Shown piece by piece: positions 54,759-63,358 of a stretch of 64,000 nt of DNA. Source of the DNA: Sulfurovum xiamenensis (GTDB lineage: Bacteria > Campylobacterota > Campylobacteria > Campylobacterales > Sulfurovaceae); assembly GCF_030347995.1 (NCBI RefSeq), contig NZ_JAQIBC010000007.1:20829-84828 (forward strand), in the 5' to 3' direction. The number at the start of each line of letters is the position of its first letter. Position 1 is the stretch's first letter. The notes under the pieces were generated by a model. It was not told the origin of the DNA, did not search any database, and was given only the letters and a program-made list of their open reading frames with translations. The position numbers and the translations under genes were made by a program.

Positions 54759-56234
54759 TTACCGTTTTAAAATAAGCCCCATTTTTTTTAAGATCGCTTT
54801 GATTAGACTCTTTATTTCACTTTCTACTTGTTTGGGATTGATTGACTCAGTCATCACTTCAGGCCAAAGTTTTTTCATCGTCAGTTTGAAAAGTAGGTTA
54901 CTCGGAGCACACCTATATTGTGGATCTATACGTAACATGATATCCAGCAATTGCCTACTATTAAATGGGGTAAATGCTTCTTGAACAATATCAAACTCAA
55001 GCTGGTTACGTGCTTGCCAGCTACCCATACGATGTTCCCAATAGAACAGATCATAAATATCATATCCCATACACTTCTCGTCTAATTTGATGTCATCAAT
55101 CCACTGCATCACTCCCTTCTGAATAAAGTCAATTTCTCTCCATTCATCTTCATATCCCAAAAGATCAGAATCAGGATTTGCTTGATAACGCTGTTTGCCA
55201 GTCACCAAAGTATATGAACAGCGTCCTATCTCCGAACAATTTCCTTTGATAGTGATATACTTTTCGGGGTAGTTTTTATGCATAGCATAAGCCATTTCCC
55301 CCCAATCATGTAAATGCGGGATATCACTATTTTCAGTATAAACTCTGGCAAAATCTGTATCAAGAGGTATTTTACAATCAATAATGTGATACTCCAATCC
55401 CAGCTTGGAAGCAAGTGAAGTAGGTATCTCAATATCATTAGAAATTTCTGTAAGATCTCTAAATTTCAAAGTATAGAACCATATATCTTTTTTTATCTCT
55501 TTACACGCACTCAATATCACTCTGGTATCCCAACCTGCAGTCAAAGGTAAAGCCACCTTGAAACGTTTGTGTACTGAGATCATAATTTTGGATAAAAGTT
55601 CGGTAAAAATATCCACTGAGGTTTCTAATGGTTGGGAACAAAGAGGTCGCATAGGCCAATATCTCACTTGTGTAGGACTACTAGTATCCAAATAGTGATT
55701 TGGGATCAAACTAGATACATTCTCATATAAAGATATCCCTGAGGGAATCCAATGTTCTCTATTGTTTTTGACATATTCTGATGCAAAGTATTGATCATAC
55801 TCAGAAATTTTATGTATTGGTATAACCATTTCTAACAATAACGGTTGAGAAGCTGCAAAAAAATCTTCACCCTCATTGGCATAAAATAAGGTTCTTAAAC
55901 CGCATGGATCATGAAAAAACCTATAGTTATCCAAATGCTTCACGAGTAGTACAAAACGTCCTGTCAACTGATAAAGTTTGAGTGGTATCTCCTCTAAATT
56001 TGTGATTTTCAGCAGATTAGATAAAATATCATGATTGGTATGTTCTGGTGATGAAGGATCAAGAATATAACCAAGCAGTATAATATCAAGGCCTTCACTT
56101 GAAACTCGTGTAAATTCGCAATCAGGATGGACATATAAATAATGGGTGTCTAGATTTTCTACTATCCACGTATCAAGCCCATCACATCTCTTCGGAGTAA
56201 ATAAAAACTGTCTTCTAAACTTCAAATCATCCAT
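54759..56234 (-). CDS. Asparagine-synthase-related protein
   Basis: 491 aa from the ATG at 56234 (AAAAGGAG ribosome site); the in-frame TTG one codon upstream is ignored. Residues 1-190 resemble the Ntn glutaminase half of AsnB (FHDPCGLRTLFY) but lack the catalytic N-terminal Cys. Residues 210-490 resemble the synthetase half with a variant PP-loop LTAGWDTRVIL in place of SGGxDS. Such proteins occur in polysaccharide and peptide clusters and may form an amide bond on a sugar. The reaction here is unknown. It is first in line after the SGNH/MBOAT pair on the strand. Confidence 0.75.
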   Translation of the reverse strand: MDDLKFRRQFLFTPKRCDGLDTWIVENLDTHYLYVHPDCEFTRVSSEGLDIILLGYILDPSSPEHTNHDILSNLLKITNLEEIPLKLYQLTGRFVLLVKHLDNYRFFHDPCGLRTLFYANEGEDFFAASQPLLLEMVIPIHKISEYDQYFASEYVKNNREHWIPSGISLYENVSSLIPNHYLDTSSPTQVRYWPMRPLCSQPLETSVDIFTELLSKIMISVHKRFKVALPLTAGWDTRVILSACKEIKKDIWFYTLKFRDLTEISNDIEIPTSLASKLGLEYHIIDCKIPLDTDFARVYTENSDIPHLHDWGEMAYAMHKNYPEKYITIKGNCSEIGRCSYTLVTGKQRYQANPDSDLLGYEDEWREIDFIQKGVMQWIDDIKLDEKCMGYDIYDLFYWEHRMGSWQARNQLEFDIVQEAFTPFNSRQLLDIMLRIDPQYRCAPSNLLFKLTMKKLWPEVMTESINPKQVESEIKSLIKAILKKMGLILKR

Positions 56235-56249
56235 CAAAACTCCTTTTAC

Positions 56250-57380
56250 TTAGTTATTGTTTATTAAGAGTGGCCTGATATCATAAGGACGAACTTGCGT
56301 TCTTAATGCATCAAGATGTGCATCAACATTTTCTTTAGTCACCAATACACCAAAATCATTCGGTACTTTGACCGAAGTGTCATAAAATATCCTTGCCATC
56401 ACTACCGGAGTGAACTCTTCTCTTAAATGCGAACTGTCCCAATAGTTGTCTTTATCCATGCTTATTGTATTAATACCTGTAAAATCTATAAAATCAGTAA
56501 TCTTTGCTATCTCTTTTTCATAATGTTCATACTCATCAAAATAGCCTGCAGCATAAATGGCATCAAAATGTTCACCTAACATAGGCGGCATATAGACCCA
56601 TAATCTGATATCATGGTCATGACAATAACGTACAATCTTTTTGAAGTACTCCAAATATTTATCAGAGAATGTATAGTTATAATATATATTATTTTCTTTT
56701 CCACCGAAATATTGTCGAAGGTGTTCGTGTATCTCATTATCTAGATCGAGTGTTCCATTTTTGAGTGCTTCGATATAAACAACATGTTTTCTCATACCAT
56801 TTTCAGGAAGATAGACTGCTGGTTCTTTAATTTTACTTACATCCTGACCCGATATATTGTGTTTGATAAACTTTAGATTTTTAATAAAAGAATCAAAACT
56901 AAAATAAACATCAAAGTTATATTCTCTATTTCGACTTTTGATTTTCTCTTCTTTATCAAGATATTCAGTATTGATCATATTATTTTTATTAAAGGAGAGA
57001 AAATCAATGCCGTAAACAACATTTTTGATTGTATTAAATTCTAGTGCATAAAGGAAAAGATCATATTGTATCGATGTCACAGAGCGTGGCTGACCTAAAC
57101 TAAAGGAGTGACCTCCCAAATATCTATCGACAACTTTAGGGTCCATCACTCCTATCCGTGAAGACCCTAATAAAAGTGTATCATAGCCACCATGACTCAA
57201 TGTAGAGATCTGAAAACGTGTAGTAATGTTTGTATTACTGATCTTGTTTGTATTAATTCCCTCCAAATGAACCATATTATTCAATCCATAACGATCAATA
57301 ATATAGTTAAATGAAGCTATCAAGGAAACACCAATACATACGATAATAAAGTTGATACGGATCCATTGCATTTTATTCAT
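56250..57380 (-). CDS. Membrane-anchored SGNH/AlgJ-like protein, MBOAT partner
   Basis: 376 aa. One N-terminal membrane helix (about 7-27), then a periplasmic domain: TLLLGSSRIGVMDP (SGNH Ser block, GSSR) and DNYWDSSHLREEF (Asp-x-x-His block). This matches the AlgJ/AlgX/DltD-like proteins that pass acetyl groups from an MBOAT channel to extracytoplasmic polysaccharide. AAAGGAGAT precedes the ATG. It starts 11 nt after the MBOAT stop, so the two are cotranscribed. Confidence 0.8.
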   Translation of the reverse strand: MNKMQWIRINFIIVCIGVSLIASFNYIIDRYGLNNMVHLEGINTNKISNTNITTRFQISTLSHGGYDTLLLGSSRIGVMDPKVVDRYLGGHSFSLGQPRSVTSIQYDLFLYALEFNTIKNVVYGIDFLSFNKNNMINTEYLDKEEKIKSRNREYNFDVYFSFDSFIKNLKFIKHNISGQDVSKIKEPAVYLPENGMRKHVVYIEALKNGTLDLDNEIHEHLRQYFGGKENNIYYNYTFSDKYLEYFKKIVRYCHDHDIRLWVYMPPMLGEHFDAIYAAGYFDEYEHYEKEIAKITDFIDFTGINTISMDKDNYWDSSHLREEFTPVVMARIFYDTSVKVPNDFGVLVTKENVDAHLDALRTQVRPYDIRPLLINNN

Positions 57381-57391
57381 ATTGATCTCCT

Positions 57392-58858
57392 TTAGAAATT
57401 GAAATATAAAAACTCTGATACTTTATTGAGTGACAAAATGCTCACAATGTAAGCGATAGCAGAGAACAATGCTGTACGATAAGACAATTTGAAGTTTTTG
57501 GCCATTTCAATGGAGTTTTTAAAGAAAAAAACCAGAATAAGACCAGTAAATAACCAAATAAATGACACAAAATTTGCACTAATATGAGAGGTCCAAAAAT
57601 GACTGAAACCTATGCCATACTTTTCTAAGAAATGTAGTTTTCCAGAAAGGGCAACGGGGAAATAGATCTGATCTATCGCGATCATTCCTTTTAAAACTTT
57701 GATCGCATCATCCCATTCTTTGGCTCTGAAAAAGACCCAGCTGACGTTCACAAAGTTGAAAGTAATGAACCATCCCAGAAGTGCATGCATTCGAAAACCC
57801 ATCCTCTTCCAAAAACGATGTATCACAAGGGCAAGGCCATGCAGAGCACCCCAAAATACAAAGGTCCATCCAGCGCCATGCCAGATACCTCCAAGTAAAA
57901 ATGTTATGAACAAATTGGCATAGGTCCTTACCTCACTTTTTCTGTTACCTCCAAGAGGTATATAAAGATAATCTTTCAAAAAGCGTGACAATGTCATATG
58001 CCATCGACGCCAAAAATCTTGGATAGAAGTTGCTTTATAGGGAGAATTGAAGTTTATCGGTAATTTAATGTTAAATAAGAGTGCAATCCCTATGGCCATA
58101 TCGGTATAGCCACTGAAATCAAAATAGAGCTGCAATGTATAACTCAGTGAAGTAAACCAGGCTTCAATCAGATTAAGTACTTCGGCTTTGTCAAATCCAT
58201 TCGTAGCCCATGTTGCAAAAGTATCAGCGATCACAATTTTTTTGAAAAGACCAATCGAAAAAATAAAAAGTCCTAACGCTATATTATAATAGTTCTTGAC
58301 CTTATTTCGAATGTTAGCAAATTGCGGCATCATCTCTGCATGATGCACGATTGGACCGGCAATAAGCTGAGGGAAGAATGCAACAAATACTGTATAGTTC
58401 AAAAAATCATACTCTTTCGTCTCACTCCTATAACTATCAACCAAATACGCGATCTGTTGGAACGTATAAAAGCTGATAGCCAATGGCAAAGCTAAATGTA
58501 GAAGTGGGACATTTGAATCAAAGACCATGTTGAAATTGCGAATGAAGAAATCCGAATATTTGAAATATCCTAACAATGAAAGATTGAAAAACACACCGAT
58601 GGAAAGTAACGCTTTTTTAGAATACTTCCTTTCATTTTTATCATGATTTGCTAGTTGTCGACCTATCACATAATTAAATAAAATTGAGAGCAGAATAAGT
58701 GGTAAATAAACAATATTCCACCAACTATAGAAAAAAAGTGATGCAAAGACCAAAAACCCTTTTGCTACTTCAGTGAGCCGTTTATGATTGAGATAAAAAT
58801 AAACAAAAAAAGTAATCGGTAAAAAGACAAAGATAAACTCAAAGCTATTAAACAGCAT
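57392..58858 (-). CDS. MBOAT family O-acyltransferase (AlgI-like)
   Basis: 488 aa with about 11 membrane helices. LFNSFEFIFVFLPITFFVYF start, YFDFSGYTDMAIGIALLFNIKLPINFNSPYKATSIQDFWRRWHMTLSRFLKDYLYIPLGG (the MBOAT core, with the first His region) and LLGGIWHGAGWTFVFWGALHG with the catalytic His. Transfers acyl groups across the inner membrane for O-acetylation of exported polysaccharide. Same architecture and gene order as alginate-type acetylation systems. Confidence 0.95.
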   Translation of the reverse strand: MLFNSFEFIFVFLPITFFVYFYLNHKRLTEVAKGFLVFASLFFYSWWNIVYLPLILLSILFNYVIGRQLANHDKNERKYSKKALLSIGVFFNLSLLGYFKYSDFFIRNFNMVFDSNVPLLHLALPLAISFYTFQQIAYLVDSYRSETKEYDFLNYTVFVAFFPQLIAGPIVHHAEMMPQFANIRNKVKNYYNIALGLFIFSIGLFKKIVIADTFATWATNGFDKAEVLNLIEAWFTSLSYTLQLYFDFSGYTDMAIGIALLFNIKLPINFNSPYKATSIQDFWRRWHMTLSRFLKDYLYIPLGGNRKSEVRTYANLFITFLLGGIWHGAGWTFVFWGALHGLALVIHRFWKRMGFRMHALLGWFITFNFVNVSWVFFRAKEWDDAIKVLKGMIAIDQIYFPVALSGKLHFLEKYGIGFSHFWTSHISANFVSFIWLFTGLILVFFFKNSIEMAKNFKLSYRTALFSAIAYIVSILSLNKVSEFLYFNF

Positions 58859-58915
58859 ACAACCATCCTTTTATCACAAACTTATTCTATTATATTTTAT
58901 TCTCCGAAACACAGT

Positions 58916-60424
58916 TTATACATTCAAATGATCAGCAAGACGTAATGTCATCTGCACAATAGTATAGGTAGGGTTTGCACATCCCCCTGTTGGAAAAACA
59001 CTCGATCCTGCGATATATAGATTACCAATACCAAATACCTTTGTATTTTTATCAACAACACCCTCTTTGGGAGAATGTGCCATACGTGTCGTACCCATAT
59101 GGTGAAAACCACCACTTGTATGTTTTGTATCAAATTGTATATTTTTCTGCAACACCCAATCATCGATCTTCACCCGACCCATCCCAGAAGCAGCGAAACT
59201 TTTTGCAAAAGGGATGATCGCCTTTTTAGCGGTCTGCATATCATTTTCCACAAATGTCCAATTGACGATAGGTCGTTTCAGCCCAAATCTATCCCTTTCT
59301 TCACCCAATGTGACTCTGCTTTTCGGATTCGGTTCTTGTTCTTGAAGTAATAGGAAATATCCTTCGTAATCTTCACAACTGGTGTACTTTTCAACAATAT
59401 TTCTTGTGATATCCGTAGCACAAATAATACTCTTTAATTTATGCCTGAAGTGTACACTTTTGGAAAAAACGAAAGTATTCGGCGTTACACGAAGAATATA
59501 ATTTTCCATTTTTTCTTTATCTTGAAATTTTTCAGTGGGTGTCAACACACTTGTAGCATACTGCATTGTTTCGGGTTTTTCTTTGTTGAGGAATGCATCT
59601 GCAGCATCATCTTCCAACAGAAAATAAGCAATATGACTATGCGGATGATCAGAAAAGAATCGTCCGACCAAATCATTATCATTGCCAATTCCCTTGGAAA
59701 GCTGCTTATTGAAGTTAAGTAATAAACGAGGATTTTCAATCCCTCCTGCTGCAAGGACAAAAGTATCGGCATATGCTTCAAAAACACCTTCTTTATAATT
59801 GCGAACCTGAATAGCTGAAACATCTGACAATTCCTCATTCAGCGCCATGTCAGTAAGATTGGCATTGACATAGCAGAATATATTCTTGCTTTTTCTCAAC
59901 GTATCCTCATATTTTATTTTAAAATTTGTTGGAGGAAAAGAGTACATAAAATCTAATGGTGAAAAATATTCATTAGGTTTTTCCACAACATCGGTCCAAC
60001 CTTTATAAAAAACATTTTGAGTCTTTGGCGGGAGATCCAAAATTTCTCTGGTCTTTTCATGATATGGATCAAGATCTTTCTTGCTTATTGGCCAACCGCT
60101 ATACTGAATATATTCCCTTTTTTTAAAATCAGAATCTGTATAAGGATGACATCTCCCTGCCCATAGATTTGAACTGCCTCCCAACCAACGTCCGCCCCTA
60201 TGTTTTATAGGATATGAGGAATCAAATCCTGTACTTTCTCCCCTATAAAGTTCTTGAGACTCTTCGGAATAATCCATACCTCCGCCCTCAAGCAATAGAA
60301 CATTAAATTTTGTATCCAATGAAAGTGCTAAGGTTATACCGGCAATACCCGCACCAATAATACATATATCAAAACGTTTATTTTTAAAAGGATCATGGCT
60401 GAACATATTCAAATTATACAGCAT
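58916..60424 (-). CDS. GMC family FAD-dependent oxidoreductase
   Basis: 502 aa. FDICIIGAGIAGITLAL (dinucleotide-binding, about 18-34), RWLGGSSNLWAGRCHPY (GMC signature region), VLAAGGIENPRLLL, and a C-terminal HHMGTTRMA with GNLYIAGSSVFPTGGCANPTYTIVQMTLRLADHL containing the catalytic His pair region. Oxidises an alcohol, probably a sugar. It has no signal of its own; the gene in front of it (overlap 11 nt) encodes a Tat-signal peptide protein. Confidence 0.9.
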   Translation of the reverse strand: MLYNLNMFSHDPFKNKRFDICIIGAGIAGITLALSLDTKFNVLLLEGGGMDYSEESQELYRGESTGFDSSYPIKHRGGRWLGGSSNLWAGRCHPYTDSDFKKREYIQYSGWPISKKDLDPYHEKTREILDLPPKTQNVFYKGWTDVVEKPNEYFSPLDFMYSFPPTNFKIKYEDTLRKSKNIFCYVNANLTDMALNEELSDVSAIQVRNYKEGVFEAYADTFVLAAGGIENPRLLLNFNKQLSKGIGNDNDLVGRFFSDHPHSHIAYFLLEDDAADAFLNKEKPETMQYATSVLTPTEKFQDKEKMENYILRVTPNTFVFSKSVHFRHKLKSIICATDITRNIVEKYTSCEDYEGYFLLLQEQEPNPKSRVTLGEERDRFGLKRPIVNWTFVENDMQTAKKAIIPFAKSFAASGMGRVKIDDWVLQKNIQFDTKHTSGGFHHMGTTRMAHSPKEGVVDKNTKVFGIGNLYIAGSSVFPTGGCANPTYTIVQMTLRLADHLNV

Positions 60425-60614
60425 GAAGATCCTTTTTCTTCAATACCCACCCATTGATCAATACAAAATCATCATACTGGGCAGTGCTGGCTTCCTTGGA
60501 TTTACATAACCCCATACCTACAAATGGGATCATCATAAAAAAAGATAATATTTTACGTCTTGAAAAATTTATTTCTTTCAATTTCTTGCTAGAGTGTTTG
60601 AGATTTTTGCTCAT
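60414..60614 (-). CDS. Small Tat-signal protein, likely partner of the GMC oxidoreductase
   Basis: 66 aa from the ATG at 60614 (GGGAGGG ribosome site 9 nt upstream); the longer frame to 60644 starts with GTG and would translate that ribosome site. FSRRKILSFFMMIPFVGMGL (about residues 17-36) is a twin-arginine signal. The 30-residue mature part (QYDDFVLINGWVLKKKDLHAV) has no known family. Overlap with the oxidoreductase gene suggests a complex in which this protein supplies the Tat signal and the GMC subunit is carried along folded, as in gluconate or sorbitol dehydrogenases. Confidence 0.7.
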   Translation of the reverse strand: MSKNLKHSSKKLKEINFSRRKILSFFMMIPFVGMGLCKSKEASTAQYDDFVLINGWVLKKKDLHAV

Positions 60615-60707
60615 AATTATCTTCCCTCCCCGCTCTGTAAACACTCATTATTCCTGAATGTTCATTCAATATTGATATTATACTATAACATAAAATTATT
60701 GTTTTGG

Positions 60708-62141
60708 CTACTTTTTCAACTCACTAATGATCATTCTTAGATTTCCATAACGATGTGTGATCAATACATAATAGATGCCTATTCCACTTATTATCATGAT
60801 GATTAACTTGAATATACTAGTGATATATAACATATCGCATCCTTTCCCAATACCATATACTAGAACACCCATAATTGATGAGATAATAAATACCGGGAAT
60901 AATTCAAGAAGACCACGCTTAACACTTAATTCTATAAGTTCCCAGGAGATTTTTAATACAGGATACAATAAAAGTAGATTCGAAATCAAAAAAGAGAGTG
61001 CCACCCCTTCAACCCCAAATGGTATCCCTATTGCAAAAAATGTAACTGTCACAACTGCACTAATTGTGCCAATTTTAAACAATTTATCCGTTGCACCTAC
61101 TGCCATAAATACTGAACCTGTTGTTGTAACAATAGAACGCAGCATTCCAACAGGTGCTAAGATCATAATAATAATATCCAAACCATGCCATTTATCACCA
61201 AATACTACCGGTACCAAAGTTTCTGCGGTGACAATAAGCCCTATCATAGTAGGAAATGAAATAAGCGCTATGGCAAATATGATGCGTAGATACATCTGTC
61301 TAAATTTATTTTTGTCATTTTGTATCTTCGCAAAGGCAGGAAAGAGAATACGCAGCAAGACCTGTGAAACGTTTAGTATCGGATAAAGCATTATCTTATA
61401 AGCAAGACTATAGATACCCAAAGAATAACTTCCAAGAAATTTACCGATAAGAAAATTATCTGCATTACCTGTAAAGTAATTCACAAAATTGAACATAGAA
61501 AGATTCATTGTGTATTTCCAAATACTCATAATATCACTCCATGAAAAATGTACCAAAGGCCTCCATTTTGAATACTTCCAAATCAAAACAATCAATATTA
61601 AACTTAATGTAAGTGTTTGTAAAACCAAACTATAAACGCCAAGTCCATAAAATGCTGCACTAATTCCAACAGCCAAACTACCTACAGCGGATACCGTTTG
61701 AAAAATCGTAATATGTTTAAAATCCAAATACTTTTCATAATTTGCTTTTTGAACAATACCAAAACTTGTAATGATGAAATTAATTGATAACAATGGTAAT
61801 AAAATACTGATCTCAGGCATGGAAAAAAAACTGGCTACAGGATAGGAGATCAATAGCAATACGAAAAAGAGACCTACACCTACCATCAGATTGAAATAAA
61901 AAATACTTGAAAGAAGTTCATGAGATGGATCTTTTTTTTGTATGATCACAGCACTAGTACCCATGTCTGAAAACATTTCAAGGAAACCTACAAAGATCAT
62001 CAAAACAGCAAAAATACCAAAATCATCAGGTGACAGTAGCCTTGCATAAACAGTAAGGCTTACGAGACTCAATACCTGTCTGAAAATATTTGCAAAAACA
62101 ACCCACTTCGTTCCTGATATGACCTTCGCTTTCAAACTCAT
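60708..62141 (-). CDS. Wzx-like polysaccharide flippase (MOP/PST family)
   Basis: 477 aa with about 12-14 membrane helices. VVFANIFRQVLSLVSLTVYARLLSPDDFGIFAVLMIFVGFLEMFSDMGTSAVIIQ is the usual N-terminus of PST-type flippases. Moves undecaprenyl-linked repeat units to the periplasmic side for Wzy. Its ATG overlaps the stop of the GT2 gene before it (ATGA). Confidence 0.93.
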   Translation of the reverse strand: MSLKAKVISGTKWVVFANIFRQVLSLVSLTVYARLLSPDDFGIFAVLMIFVGFLEMFSDMGTSAVIIQKKDPSHELLSSIFYFNLMVGVGLFFVLLLISYPVASFFSMPEISILLPLLSINFIITSFGIVQKANYEKYLDFKHITIFQTVSAVGSLAVGISAAFYGLGVYSLVLQTLTLSLILIVLIWKYSKWRPLVHFSWSDIMSIWKYTMNLSMFNFVNYFTGNADNFLIGKFLGSYSLGIYSLAYKIMLYPILNVSQVLLRILFPAFAKIQNDKNKFRQMYLRIIFAIALISFPTMIGLIVTAETLVPVVFGDKWHGLDIIIMILAPVGMLRSIVTTTGSVFMAVGATDKLFKIGTISAVVTVTFFAIGIPFGVEGVALSFLISNLLLLYPVLKISWELIELSVKRGLLELFPVFIISSIMGVLVYGIGKGCDMLYITSIFKLIIMIISGIGIYYVLITHRYGNLRMIISELKK

Positions 62142-63049
62142 AAATATAGTCTTTTTAAAAGTTTTCTTATAATGTCATCTCTTAATAATCCTGGATTGAA
62201 AATAATCTCTCTACGAACGATTCGTTTAACTCGTTGTGCAAATGCTTTGTCTTCGGCCAAAGCATAATAAAACATGTAAGGTTTTGAATCAAATGTAATT
62301 GACTTCGTAATCAGTGCATCTATATCAGTTTTTTTTGTCACCTCTATCAACTGTTTAAAAGCATCATCAAGAGACTCTAAAATAATATCAAGCTTTGTTT
62401 CTGTTGCAGTGGAAGCATACGTTCTTACCATAATCATCTCATCCATCATCTCAAATCTAAAGCCTTGAAAAGCACAGTAGATCATACTGGTGATATCTGA
62501 AGGAGCCAATCTGTGATTTGCCTGAAGAAAGCCTCCGACTTCAAGCATTCCTTCCCGACTGTAACAGGTTCCTGCTGGTGCAACAGCACCGAACATAAAC
62601 ATGGTCGGTGCATACTCACCAACAATCATTTCATTCACATTAAAGCCTGCTTTTTTAACGATCGGATATGAATCTCGAAAAAGACTGTGTCCCCATAAAA
62701 TGTATTTTTTAGGATAATTTCTCTGCTTTAATTTTCTGGAAACAGTCTCGACCGCATGATCTTCCAATATATCATCAGCGTGACAAAAAAGGACATATTC
62801 TCCATTTGCATACTTTAGACAATTATTATGATTATCCATAATAGGAACACGTTCTTCAAGGGTAACTATTCGAATCTTATTATCATATTCTGCAATAATT
62901 TGAGGTGTTGTGTCTGTGCTCGCATCATCAACGATCAGAATCTCATATTGTATATCGGTTTTTTGATTTAAACATGAATCAATTGTTTTACGAATGGAAC
63001 TTTCATTATTATAAGCGGGGATTGCTATAGTGATTAATGGTTCTTGCAT
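62138..63049 (-). CDS. GT2 family glycosyltransferase
   Basis: 303 aa. ITIAIPAYNNESSIRKTIDSCLNQKTDIQYEILIVDDASTDTTP and EYVLFCHADDILED carry the GT-A nucleotide-binding and acidic (HADD) residues. First gene of the minus-strand run that continues through Wzx, the GMC pair and the acetylation genes. AAAGGAAAG ribosome site. Confidence 0.9.
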   Translation of the reverse strand: MQEPLITIAIPAYNNESSIRKTIDSCLNQKTDIQYEILIVDDASTDTTPQIIAEYDNKIRIVTLEERVPIMDNHNNCLKYANGEYVLFCHADDILEDHAVETVSRKLKQRNYPKKYILWGHSLFRDSYPIVKKAGFNVNEMIVGEYAPTMFMFGAVAPAGTCYSREGMLEVGGFLQANHRLAPSDITSMIYCAFQGFRFEMMDEMIMVRTYASTATETKLDIILESLDDAFKQLIEVTKKTDIDALITKSITFDSKPYMFYYALAEDKAFAQRVKRIVRREIIFNPGLLRDDIIRKLLKRLYL

Positions 63050-63265
63050 CTTTTTCTTTCCTTTTATACATTTTAGCGATTAAATTGATTACATAATTAT
63101 GTCCATAGTTTTTTTTCGTATATCCCAATCTATTTTCGAATCTTTATAATTATTCTATCATCATTTGATAAATAACTATCATATATCTATATTAAATATA
63201 AAAAGTAAATTATTTTATTTTTTATTAATAATAAATACTATATCATTAATAAAATTTATTATATT
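63050..63265. other. AT-rich intergenic stretch between divergent units
   Basis: 216 nt, almost all A and T from 63,150 to 63,260, between the GT2 start and riboswitch 4. It must hold divergent promoters. Several TATATT- or TATATC-like strings are present, but none can be chosen with confidence. No gene is seen. Confidence 0.5.
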
Positions 63266-63336
63266 CTGCAAAAAGCCAAACTCTCTAAAAAGAGTGGACG
63301 GAAAACTATGGGTCTCTAGAGATCGCCAGGTTGCTC
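63266..63336 (+). ncRNA. GEMM-I cyclic-di-GMP riboswitch aptamer 4 (divergent copy)
   Basis: CTGCAAAAAGCCAAAC (63266-63281), P2 ACTCT/AGAGT with a 6-nt loop lacking GNRA, GGACGGAAAAC, a short P3 (GTCTC/GAGAT) and CGCCAGGTTGC (63324-63334). Less canonical than aptamers 1-3: the GNRA loop is gone and AAAGC is AAAAC. The order of elements and the specificity G before CCAAAC are kept. It leads a secreted protein gene. Confidence 0.8.
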
Positions 63337-63355
63337 AGATTTTAGACTGGAGCAA
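63331..63355 (+). promoter_or_regulatory. Shine-Dalgarno-masking hairpin overlapping aptamer 4
   Basis: TTGCTC + AG (63331-63338) pairs with CT + GAGCAA (63347-63355, one G bulge). The 3' arm contains the ribosome site GGAG (63349-63352), 6 nt before the ATG at 63359. The 5' arm TTGC is also the 3' end of the aptamer and pairs with GCAA (63268-63271) when the aptamer closes. Ligand binding should therefore free the ribosome site. Confidence 0.6.
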
Positions 63356-63358
63356 GAC

